Source: Methyloglobulus sp.
GTDB lineage: Bacteria; Pseudomonadota; Gammaproteobacteria; Methylococcales; Methylomonadaceae
DNA length: 12,049 nt
Reading direction: 5' to 3'
Assembly: GCA_013140405.1 (NCBI GenBank)
Contig: JABFSV010000538.1
Location: 1 to 12,049 of the forward strand
Shown: positions 1 through 5,487 of the stretch, piece after piece
Position numbering within the stretch: the first letter of the stretch is position 1
Layout: every line of letters starts with the position of its first letter
Notes under the pieces: model-generated
Database searches by the model: none
Seen by the model: the letters and a program-made list of their open reading frames with translations, nothing else
Told to the model about the DNA's origin: nothing
Made by a program: the position numbers and the translations under genes

Positions 1-1622
1 GCCATGATGGTTTTCTTTGGATCGCGGCCGTCTATAACCACACCGTTATCGCCTCCCTCCGGCAAGCGCCTGGAGCCATCTTCGAAGACATCATGTGTAC
101 GCCATAATTCCCACATGCCTTGGGCAAAATGCGGATATAAATGGCAGTGGAAAATCGAATCTCCTGGCGTTTGGTTTTTGTTACCGCTACGTCCCTTTAC
201 TAAATCATATTTTATTTGGTATGAAAAACCTTGCTGTGGTGCTATGGTCTGCGAATCCAGGTAGTTGGGATGCTCGCTGGCACTAGACAACCATTGATGG
301 GCATGTAAGTGAAACACATGGGTTTCTTTTGGGCCCGCATGGGAATTCTGGAATTGAACCGGATCGTTAAGGTAACTGTGATGCACATTGGAAGGATCGT
401 CATCATATTCTGCCAGTAATGCAGGATCGCCATTAGCCCAGGATTGCAGGAAAAACTCTTCATAGAAACAATCCACACAGTCTTTGGCAGGCCCTATCTC
501 TTGTCGATTGGCGAGCAGGACAGTCCCCATCCCACTAGCCCCATAGTTGATACCGAAGCCATCACGTACACCAGCCAATTGTTTTGAATACGATAATTTC
601 TTCTTTTTTTCTTCGTCAGTCGTGGCATCTTTTGCAAATTGCTCTGGTGACAAGATACTGAATTGCTTTTGGAAAACTGTTTTTAGTTCATCATGAAAAA
701 TAACAGTAAATTCCCGATGCGCCTGTTTCTTGTCAGGCTCAACAATAATGGCATCGAGTGGGCTGTACAGTAAATTGAAGGTGTTTCCATTTACCTTTTG
801 CAATAGATTTAATACGGGCTTGCCATCTTTATATGCCGCTTCGTAATTGTAAAGGGCTGGCGCACGAGCCTGTTCTTTGGCGAGCTTGAGGTCGCTTTCT
901 TTAACCGCACTGCGATACCAATGGCTGTCTTTAGGTTCTACGTTTACCGCACCAAACAAGCCATGCACTAAAGAACCACCGTCCCCTTCACCGCCAGAAG
1001 GGGCGGCTAGGCTGGCAAATTGGAATGTGCCTGTGCGTTCGGCACGCCAGCGATAAGTAATTGTTGTGTTGGGTGGAATGCTGCGCGTTCCTGACTTTTC
1101 GGGTGTCGCTGGATCAACAGTCGGCAAACCGGAAACCGCAATCGAGGCACAGCGTGTGGTTGGGCTGCCCTTAGCAGGATTTGTTTCCGACAGAGGTGCA
1201 CAAGGATTATTACTGAGATTGCGGTCTTTTTCAGCAATATGAGCCGCCTCTTCCTCTACAGGAGCAACATCCTTTTCGTCGCTCTCAGGTCGTTTCGGAT
1301 TCAGTAGATTGGTAAAAGTAACTTCCAGTATATCACCGACATTAGCCCGTAAAACCAATGGCCTGGGTCGTTTGTCGCTACGTAAGGTGACCTGCCCAGC
1401 ACGTAACTCCTGAGTGCTATCTTTGCTTTGCACATCACTTTTTAGGGCAAAAATCATCCCATAAGGATCGTGCGAACCGAAACGATTGAAATAAATCGTA
1501 TGATCCAATGCCACAACGTCGGCATGGATAACCCTTGCCGCATCCTTTGTTATAGGGTCGTGTCCACAGGAAGTTAAGGCCAATAGCAGAATTGTAAATA
1601 GCGTTAAAATTTTTCGGTTCAT
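1..1622 (-). CDS. MnxG/MofA-like multicopper oxidase lipoprotein (partial, 3' end off window)
   Basis: The first 540 residues are visible; the gene continues past base 1. A multicopper oxidase takes electrons from a substrate (metal ion or organic) at a type 1 copper and reduces O2 at a trinuclear cluster. The N-terminus is a lipoprotein signal: charged start, hydrophobic stretch, lipobox L16-T-S-C19 followed by Gly, so the protein is probably membrane-anchored and periplasmic or outward-facing. A cupredoxin-like stretch lies at about 85-225. The later copper sites are complete: H435-V-F-H-L-H-A-H442 (type 1, 2 and 3 ligands) and H492-C-H-LYP-H498-FAQG-M503. The usual domain-1 ligands are absent: SIAVSG at 160-165 stands where SxHxHG is expected, and GTFQFASL stands where GTYxYHSH is expected. 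The start has a good ribosome site (GAGGTGG) overlapping the stop of the upstream gene, so the two are co-transcribed. The MnxG/MofA assignment (putative Mn(II) oxidation) rests on motif style and large size and is tentative; the multicopper oxidase call itself is firm. Confidence 0.85.
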   Translation of the reverse strand, partial: MNRKILTLFTILLLALTSCGHDPITKDAARVIHADVVALDHTIYFNRFGSHDPYGMIFALKSDVQSKDSTQELRAGQVTLRSDKRPRPLVLRANVGDILEVTFTNLLNPKRPESDEKDVAPVEEEAAHIAEKDRNLSNNPCAPLSETNPAKGSPTTRCASIAVSGLPTVDPATPEKSGTRSIPPNTTITYRWRAERTGTFQFASLAAPSGGEGDGGSLVHGLFGAVNVEPKDSHWYRSAVKESDLKLAKEQARAPALYNYEAAYKDGKPVLNLLQKVNGNTFNLLYSPLDAIIVEPDKKQAHREFTVIFHDELKTVFQKQFSILSPEQFAKDATTDEEKKKKLSYSKQLAGVRDGFGINYGASGMGTVLLANRQEIGPAKDCVDCFYEEFFLQSWANGDPALLAEYDDDPSNVHHSYLNDPVQFQNSHAGPKETHVFHLHAHQWLSSASEHPNYLDSQTIAPQQGFSYQIKYDLVKGRSGNKNQTPGDSIFHCHLYPHFAQGMWELWRTHDVFEDGSRRLPEGGDNGVVIDGRDPKKTIM

Positions 1623-1633
1623 GGCACACCACC

Positions 1634-2335
1634 TCAAGCAATGCTTACACAATCAATTAATAATCCAGATGGAAAACTTCTGGCTGCCGTCAACTGATCC
1701 AGGGTTGGTGGATTCGATTCAGAAAAACTATAGCCGTTACATACGACTATACGTATTTTGGCCTTGAATTTTTTGGGCGAGCGCCAGGTAAAACTGCGCC
1801 ATCCTGTTGACCATCTGCCTAAAGGTATATCGGTGGTTTGATGCAAGACTTCACGATGTTCAAGCGTACTGTTTTTTGCGTCGATAATATCGATAAGCGC
1901 AAAATCGTTGAGCGAAAAATCATTTTCACTGGATTCGCCAATCAGGAAGTCCCAACGTATCCTGACACCTGAGCCAACGTCCAGGCCATGAACGATTTCC
2001 AGATAAGCACCATCTTTGCTAGCTGTCGTCAATCCACCCGCCGTCGGTATTCTGTAGACAGGTGTTTCAATACCGGAGAATCGTTTTTCGCTAAGCTCTA
2101 CTGGATTTTTTTCGGCATAATCACCAGGAACTTGATTGGGGGATGTGCGGACACCGTCCGGTTCGTCGATTAAAGCCGGATCATCCAAAATCGCCATGAA
2201 CGCCCCTAAGCCAGGCTTTTTCAGTCGGTTAGCAAAATTTTCGATTTGGTGTTCATACTCCTTTATGACTTTGCACCGACCTCTAACTTTATAATTCTCA
2301 AAAGTTCCTAGCTGGAACATATCATTATTATTCAT
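1634..2335 (-). CDS. Hypothetical protein with C-terminal beta-sandwich-like domain, first gene of the multicopper oxidase operon
   Basis: A 233-residue protein I do not recognise as a named family. No signal peptide or membrane segment is visible. The N-terminal part (about 1-50) is mixed polar and basic and contains a predicted helix around KEYEHQIENFANRLKK. A Pro/Asp-rich linker follows (51-85). The C-terminal part (about 92-233) has the look of a jelly-roll or carbohydrate-binding-like beta sandwich. It carries IRWDFLIGES, then the SLNDFALIDI segment (141-150), an STGWRSFTW segment, and ends with a strand LLIDCVSIA. The 'NDFA' pattern resembles that of several exported bacterial beta-sandwich proteins, but this is weak inference. 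The start is supported by TGAGGT six bases upstream. The stop lies 11 bases before the oxidase start, so the two are almost certainly one transcript. It may be a partner, substrate-binding or assembly protein for the oxidase. Confidence is high that it is a gene, low on function. Confidence 0.85.
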   Translation of the reverse strand: MNNNDMFQLGTFENYKVRGRCKVIKEYEHQIENFANRLKKPGLGAFMAILDDPALIDEPDGVRTSPNQVPGDYAEKNPVELSEKRFSGIETPVYRIPTAGGLTTASKDGAYLEIVHGLDVGSGVRIRWDFLIGESSENDFSLNDFALIDIIDAKNSTLEHREVLHQTTDIPLGRWSTGWRSFTWRSPKKFKAKIRIVVCNGYSFSESNPPTLDQLTAARSFPSGLLIDCVSIA

Positions 2336-2382
2336 GGCGATACCTCATTGTTATTTTTAACTTTAATTACATTCTGATACCT

Positions 2383-2411
2383 TTTTAAAACTACGTTTCT
2401 AACGTAGGCAA
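2383..2411 (-). promoter_or_regulatory. Candidate promoter/operator of the multicopper oxidase operon with a perfect palindrome
   Basis: On the minus strand a TTGCCT hexamer (2411-2406) and a TTAAAA hexamer (2388-2383) are separated by exactly 17 bases, about 50 bases upstream of the first gene's start. The spacer is almost filled by a perfect inverted repeat, CTACGTT-TCT-AACGTAG (2391-2407, 7-bp arms). Such placement is typical of an operator bound by a dimeric regulator. The -10 match is poor (3 of 6), so the promoter itself is uncertain; the palindrome is directly visible. It could instead be a short hairpin in the leader RNA. Confidence 0.35.
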
Positions 2412-2420
2412 GCAAATATG

Positions 2421-2455
2421 GGCAAAAAACAATCCTAAATAAATGATTTTTTGCC
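2421..2455. repeat. Inverted repeat, 9-bp arms GGCAAAAAA/TTTTTTGCC
   Basis: Perfect 9-bp arms (2421-2429 and 2447-2455) are separated by 17 AT-rich bases, in the divergent region between the oxidase operon and thpR. The position, upstream of both genes, argues for a regulatory site rather than a terminator, although an upstream hairpin blocking read-through is possible. The A-tracts may also give intrinsic curvature. Confidence 0.4.
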
Positions 2456-2589
2456 AGGCAACTCACTAAAAACCGAGATTTGTAATTTGACACTATACTC
2501 CTGGATAAGCTGGAACATTAAGTTCATAAACCTTTTTCTGCTTTCCGAATTATTCCGTTAGTCAGTATCAATAATATTAGACATCAGAG

Positions 2590-2606
2590 TTATTACAAGG
2601 TAATAA
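2590..2606. repeat. Perfect palindrome TTATTAC-AAG-GTAATAA overlapping the thpR promoter
   Basis: Seven-base arms with a three-base spacer, directly visible. It overlaps the proposed -35 element of thpR (2593-2598), a position where a bound dimer would repress. It is AT-rich, so chance occurrence is possible. Confidence 0.4.
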
Positions 2607-2621
2607 TCCACAACGTATTTA
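2593..2621 (+). promoter_or_regulatory. Candidate sigma-70 promoter of thpR
   Basis: TTACAA (2593-2598), a 17-base spacer, then TATTTA (2616-2621). The expected transcript start is near 2628, leaving a leader of about 20 bases before the ATG at 2650. An overlapping TATAAC (2620-2625) is an alternative -10 element. Together with the features at 2383-2606, this accounts for the roughly 310-base gene-free stretch 2336-2649; nothing else was seen there. Confidence 0.45.
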
Positions 2622-2649
2622 TAACTAAGATCAATAAGTTGGAGATTGT

Positions 2650-3150
2650 ATGAAACGCCTATTTTTCGCACTTTGGCCTGACGATATTACACGACAAAAA
2701 TGCGTAAAAATTACGGTAGCCATTAATGAAAGTGTGGTTTCTCCTACAAACCTGCATGTGACATTACTGTTTTTGGGTAATGTCACTTTAGATAAAGAAA
2801 CTGTTCTCAGACAAGAAGCGGCAATTATTCCCCCTCCTAAACTCACCCTTTGCTTTAATCGACTAAGTTTCTGGAAAAAGCCTGGCGTACTATGTTTGAC
2901 TTCAACTGACGATAATCCAGAATTAATATCATTGGTAAATAATTTGGCAGTTGCAGCCAAAAAACTTGAAATCCCTGTTGATCAACGTCCCTACAAGCCG
3001 CACGTCACATTGGTCAAAAAAGCAAAGGCATCGAAAACACTGGGATTTGAACCCGTAAATTGGCGTTCAAATTCTTTTTGCTTGGTAGAGTCTTGTTCGC
3101 AGACAAATGGCGTTGAATATCGGATTATCGAACAGTGGGAAGCCAAATAA
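2650..3150 (+). CDS. thpR: RNA 2',3'-cyclic phosphodiesterase (2H phosphoesterase, LigT/ThpR family)
   Basis: A 166-residue cytoplasmic protein, close to the usual 175-190 of the family. Two HxT motifs define the 2H fold and its active site: H36-V-T-L and H118-V-T-L, the latter in the characteristic KPHVTL context. The N-terminus MKRLFFALWP is also typical. Members hydrolyse 2',3'-cyclic phosphate ends of RNA to 2'-phosphates and can act as weak 2'-5' RNA ligases in vitro; the physiological substrate is often unclear. The start is supported by GGAG six bases upstream and by the promoter placement. It is separated by 82 bases from the next gene, so it may be transcribed alone or with it. Nothing appears truncated. 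Confidence 0.92.
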   Translation: MKRLFFALWPDDITRQKCVKITVAINESVVSPTNLHVTLLFLGNVTLDKETVLRQEAAIIPPPKLTLCFNRLSFWKKPGVLCLTSTDDNPELISLVNNLAVAAKKLEIPVDQRPYKPHVTLVKKAKASKTLGFEPVNWRSNSFCLVESCSQTNGVEYRIIEQWEAK

Positions 3151-3169
3151 TCCACAAATTTTCAGTCAT

Positions 3170-3199
3170 TTGAGCAAGTTTTTTGCTGTAAACTATTTT
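3170..3199 (+). promoter_or_regulatory. Weak candidate promoter of the MIF-like gene
   Basis: TTGAGC (3170-3175), an 18-base spacer and TATTTT (3194-3199), 33 bases before the ATG at 3233. Both hexamers match the sigma-70 consensus only partly. The gene has no clear Shine-Dalgarno sequence (AT-rich ATTATTTAAAAC precedes the ATG), so initiation may depend on an unstructured leader. Confidence 0.3.
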
Positions 3200-3232
3200 C
3201 TTCTTTATTCAAAATAGCCATTATTTAAAACA

Positions 3233-3580
3233 ATGCCTTATCTAAAAATAACCACGAATGTTCCGGTCACTGACCCGCAATCACTCAAGTTGTTAAGTGA
3301 GTTTTCTAAACTAATGGCACAGCAAACAGGGAAACCGGAACGCTATGTGATGATCGAGCTGATGGAAAATAAAGCAATGCTATTTGCTGGGACTAACGGG
3401 CCACTGGCTTACCTGGAATGTAAAAGCATTGGCCTTACCGAAACTCAGGCAAAATCAATATCTGCGGCTATCAGCAAGGCACTTAAAGAAAACTTGCAAA
3501 TCAATGGCGACCGCATCTATATCGAGTTCAGCAATTGCCCAGGAGAATTCTGGGGTTGGAATGGATCGACCTTTGGATAG
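3233..3580 (+). CDS. MIF-like tautomerase (phenylpyruvate tautomerase superfamily)
   Basis: A 115-residue protein that aligns along its full length with macrophage migration inhibitory factor as I recall that sequence. Features are Met-Pro2 (catalytic N-terminal proline after Met removal), GKPxxYV with K34 at the position of MIF Lys32, a KSIG segment (64-67) at the substrate pocket, NGDRIYIEF (91-99), and the ending WGWNGSTFG, matching MIF's VGWNNSTFA. The family forms trimers with keto-enol tautomerase activity on phenylpyruvate or dopachrome-like substrates. The CxxC redox motif of mammalian MIF is absent (GPLAY in its place), and the position of MIF Tyr95 appears to be Phe or Ser. No signal peptide, so it is cytoplasmic. 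The physiological substrate in free-living bacteria is unknown. It lies between thpR and a strong hairpin that probably ends its transcript. Confidence 0.9.
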   Translation: MPYLKITTNVPVTDPQSLKLLSEFSKLMAQQTGKPERYVMIELMENKAMLFAGTNGPLAYLECKSIGLTETQAKSISAAISKALKENLQINGDRIYIEFSNCPGEFWGWNGSTFG

Positions 3581-3621
3581 CAACGTTATGTTCGCTTAAT
3601 CCGTAATACAATTTTCAAATC

Positions 3622-3654
3622 TTTATTCAAAGCAGGCCGTCTGCTTTGAATAAA
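3622..3654 (+). terminator. Hairpin terminator after the MIF-like gene (14-bp perfect stem)
   Basis: TTTATTCAAAGCAG - GCCGT - CTGCTTTGAATAAA is a perfect 14-bp stem with a five-base loop, 41 bases after the MIF-like stop. The AAAGCAG...CTGCTTT core is typical of bidirectional terminators in which the U-run lies inside the stem, although no long T-run follows. It ends directly against the Pho box, so it would insulate that promoter from upstream transcription. Confidence 0.6.
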
Positions 3655-3710
3655 CTGTCACACAATCTTCAAATTACAGTCACCTCGTTGTCATATACAA
3701 GCCTTAATCT
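3655..3710 (+). promoter_or_regulatory. PhoB-type Pho box (four 11-bp half-sites) plus -10 element
   Basis: Four units start exactly 11 bases apart: CTGTCAC at 3655, TCTTCAA at 3666, CAGTCAC at 3677 and TTGTCAT at 3688. The known PhoB half-site is CTGTCAT repeated every 11 bases; matches are 6, 3, 5 and 6 of 7. Units 3 and 4 form an 18-base Pho box ending at 3694. Exactly 10 bases later comes TAATCT (3705-3710), the spacing seen between the Pho box and -10 element of E. coli phoA. No good -35 hexamer is present, as expected for a PhoB-activated promoter. The transcript would start near 3717 and carry the phosphatase and glycosyltransferase genes. The four-fold exact register makes chance unlikely; binding is untested. 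Confidence 0.75.
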
Positions 3711-3791
3711 TTACCCTGAAAGATAAAGCTTTTGGGTGTTGGGATTCGTAACATCGTAGTCCATCACCTGATTAATCCTTGGGAGGATGAG

Positions 3792-4313
3792 ATGAAACTG
3801 CTTTACGCGATCCATAAATATGATGTCTTTATGTTTTCCTGGCTCATTAATGCCAGTATCCACAACAGTTTGACAAGGATTTCTCGGTACGTGTCACGGA
3901 CTGGCGACGGGCAGTTGTATGTCCTGGTCATGGCGTTGCTATATTGGCACGAAGGTTTGCAGAACATGCCTTTGCAAGCCATTTTGTTGGCTTTTTCCCT
4001 CGAAAGGCCGCTCTATTTTGTCTTAAAAAATGGTTTCAGGCGTAATCGCCCCGAAGCGGCATTAAAAAACTTCCATAGCTTTATCAAGCCTTCGGACAAG
4101 TTCAGCTTTCCGTCAGGTCACACGTCCGCTGCGTTCATGATGGCGACTTTGCTGGGGCATTTTTTTCCAATTCTATTGATACCACTTTGCTGTTGGGCAG
4201 GATTGGTCGGCTTTTCCCGGGTAGCGTTGGGTGTGCATTTCCCCACTGATATTCTGGTTGGTTGTGTCATGGGTATTTCAATAGCACTGTTCAGCATAGG
4301 ACAAATCATTTAA
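3792..4313 (+). CDS. PAP2-family membrane phosphatase (PgpB/lipid phosphate phosphatase type)
   Basis: A 173-residue integral membrane protein with the full three-part PAP2 active site: K79-N-G-F-R-R-N-R86-P87 (KX6RP), P107-S-G-H110 and S142-R143-X5-H149-X3-D153. Hydrophobic helices lie around 40-51, 61-77, 111-131, 132-147 and 154-172. Enzymes of this class remove phosphate from phosphatidate, phosphatidylglycerol phosphate or undecaprenyl pyrophosphate at the membrane. The start was chosen at 3792 because GGGAGGA lies about five bases upstream; an in-frame ATG 60 bases earlier (3732) would add 20 residues that do not look conserved and has no ribosome site. It follows a Pho box by 81 bases and its stop TAA overlaps the next ATG (TAATG), so it is coupled to the glycosyltransferase. 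That pairing favours a lipid substrate; undecaprenyl pyrophosphate remains an alternative. Confidence 0.9.
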   Translation: MKLLYAIHKYDVFMFSWLINASIHNSLTRISRYVSRTGDGQLYVLVMALLYWHEGLQNMPLQAILLAFSLERPLYFVLKNGFRRNRPEAALKNFHSFIKPSDKFSFPSGHTSAAFMMATLLGHFFPILLIPLCCWAGLVGFSRVALGVHFPTDILVGCVMGISIALFSIGQII

Positions 4314-5353
4314 TGCGGATATTTTACGGCGTTCAAGGAACTGGCAACGGACACATCACCCGCGCCAGGGTGATGGCAAAAGAACTTTATAAGGCGGGCA
4401 TTGAGGTTGACTTCCAATTTACCGGACGTGCCTTCGACAAATATTTTGACATGACTGTATTTAATGGTTACCAATTACGGCAAGGCTTAACGTTTGCCGT
4501 TGAAAATGGCCAAGTCAACTATCTGAAAACACTGCTAACTTCCAAGCCCATTACGTTTGCCAAAGACGTAAAACGGCTCGACTTAACGAATTATGATCTG
4601 GTCATCAGCGATTTTGAACCCGTGACGGCCTGGGCAGCAAAAGCCCAAGGTGTGCCTGTTTTAGGTTTGGGGCATCAGTACGCATTCAAACATAAGATCC
4701 CCAGAGAAGGTTCTGATCCACTGGCTGAGTTGGTCATGAAACTCTATGCGCCAGCAGACATCGGCATAGGTTTGCATTGGCATCATTTTGGGCAACCCGT
4801 GTTGCCGCCTATTATCGAAACATATGAAGGATCAACATCTGCCATAAAAAACAAGATTATTGTGTATCTTCCCTTTGAAGACACCAATACGGTGATTTCG
4901 CATTTGTCGCCGTTTAATAATTTTGAGTTCCACATCTATACCCCAGAAGTCGTGCAATCCGAACATGATTTTATTACCTGCAAGCCGTTGTCGCGGGAAG
5001 GTTTTCAGAAAGACCTTATTGATTGTGCAGGCATCATCAGCAATGCCGGATTCGAACTTGCTAGTGAAGCGCTACAAATGGGTAAAAAAATTCTGGCAAA
5101 GCCACTACATGCCCAAATGGAACAAATCTCGAATGCAGCAGCATTACAACAGCTTGGCTATGGACATATTATGTATGACATGGACACAAAAATGATTGGA
5201 CACTGGCTGCACAATGCCCATGCCGTGCAAATTACTTACCCTAACACGGCAAAGATATTGGTTGAATGGCTACAGGACGGTATGCAAGAGATGACCACCG
5301 ATTATGTGGAAAATATCTGGAATACCGTGGATATAAAGCATATCCGTAACTAA
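4313..5353 (+). CDS. GT-B glycosyltransferase, MJ1255/VC2487-like family
   Basis: 346 residues, cytoplasmic or peripheral membrane. The N-terminal Rossmann half opens with MRIFYGVQGTGNGHITRA, where Q8-G-T-G-N-G-H14 is the glycine-rich acceptor-side loop of MurG-like and UGT-like enzymes. The C-terminal half has the nucleotide-sugar signature ISNAGFELASEAL (about 242-254), followed by KPLHAQMEQISNA (about 263-275) with the conserved His, Gln and Glu. This matches the archaeal and bacterial family I know as MJ1255/VC2487 (Glyco_trans_1_3); its substrate is not established to my knowledge. The start is the ATG overlapping the phosphatase stop; an earlier in-frame ATG at 4262 lies inside the phosphatase gene and would add 17 residues ahead of the conserved N-terminus. 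Given the Pho box and the coupled PAP2 gene, glycosylation of diacylglycerol to a glycolipid is a reasonable hypothesis. Confidence 0.85.
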   Translation: MRIFYGVQGTGNGHITRARVMAKELYKAGIEVDFQFTGRAFDKYFDMTVFNGYQLRQGLTFAVENGQVNYLKTLLTSKPITFAKDVKRLDLTNYDLVISDFEPVTAWAAKAQGVPVLGLGHQYAFKHKIPREGSDPLAELVMKLYAPADIGIGLHWHHFGQPVLPPIIETYEGSTSAIKNKIIVYLPFEDTNTVISHLSPFNNFEFHIYTPEVVQSEHDFITCKPLSREGFQKDLIDCAGIISNAGFELASEALQMGKKILAKPLHAQMEQISNAAALQQLGYGHIMYDMDTKMIGHWLHNAHAVQITYPNTAKILVEWLQDGMQEMTTDYVENIWNTVDIKHIRN

Positions 5354-5444
5354 ATAGCTTTACAGTTAAATAGATAGACAGTTAAGAGCTGTCAGCAACC
5401 TTAAATTAAGCCATTCTTTCTAATGCAGCCCACCTTATTTCATG

Positions 5445-5473
5445 CCAGAATAGGCGGTTTTTAGCCTTTCTGG
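5445..5473 (+). other. Imperfect hairpin just upstream of rimK
   Basis: CCAGAATAGGC (5445-5455) pairs with GCCTTTCTGG (5464-5473) apart from one bulged T, with an eight-base loop. It ends 14 bases before the rimK ATG. It may terminate the glycosyltransferase transcript (only TTT follows) or lie in the rimK leader and affect translation. A shorter hairpin, GACAG...CTGTC, lies at 5377-5393. No convincing promoter or Shine-Dalgarno sequence for rimK was found in 5354-5487. Confidence 0.35.
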
Positions 5474-5487
5474 TTTGATAGCAGTTA

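Noticed and set aside
2487..2499. TTGACA followed closely by TATACT
   Set aside because: The two hexamers are only one base apart, so they cannot form one promoter, and neither has a good partner at 16-18 bases.
2631..2960. Antisense open frame opposite thpR
   Set aside because: Shadow of a well-supported gene; no motif or ribosome site.
3732..3791. Earlier in-frame ATG that would lengthen the PAP2 phosphatase by 20 residues
   Set aside because: No ribosome site precedes it, the added residues do not look like a membrane or conserved segment, and GGGAGGA stands just before the ATG at 3792.
4262..4312. Earlier in-frame ATG for the glycosyltransferase
   Set aside because: It lies inside the phosphatase gene. 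The conserved N-terminus begins exactly at the ATG overlapping the phosphatase stop.
5360..5400. Possible second Pho box upstream of rimK (CAGTTA and CTGTCA elements)
   Set aside because: The units are spaced 16 and 10 bases rather than 11, and only one unit has a GTCA core.
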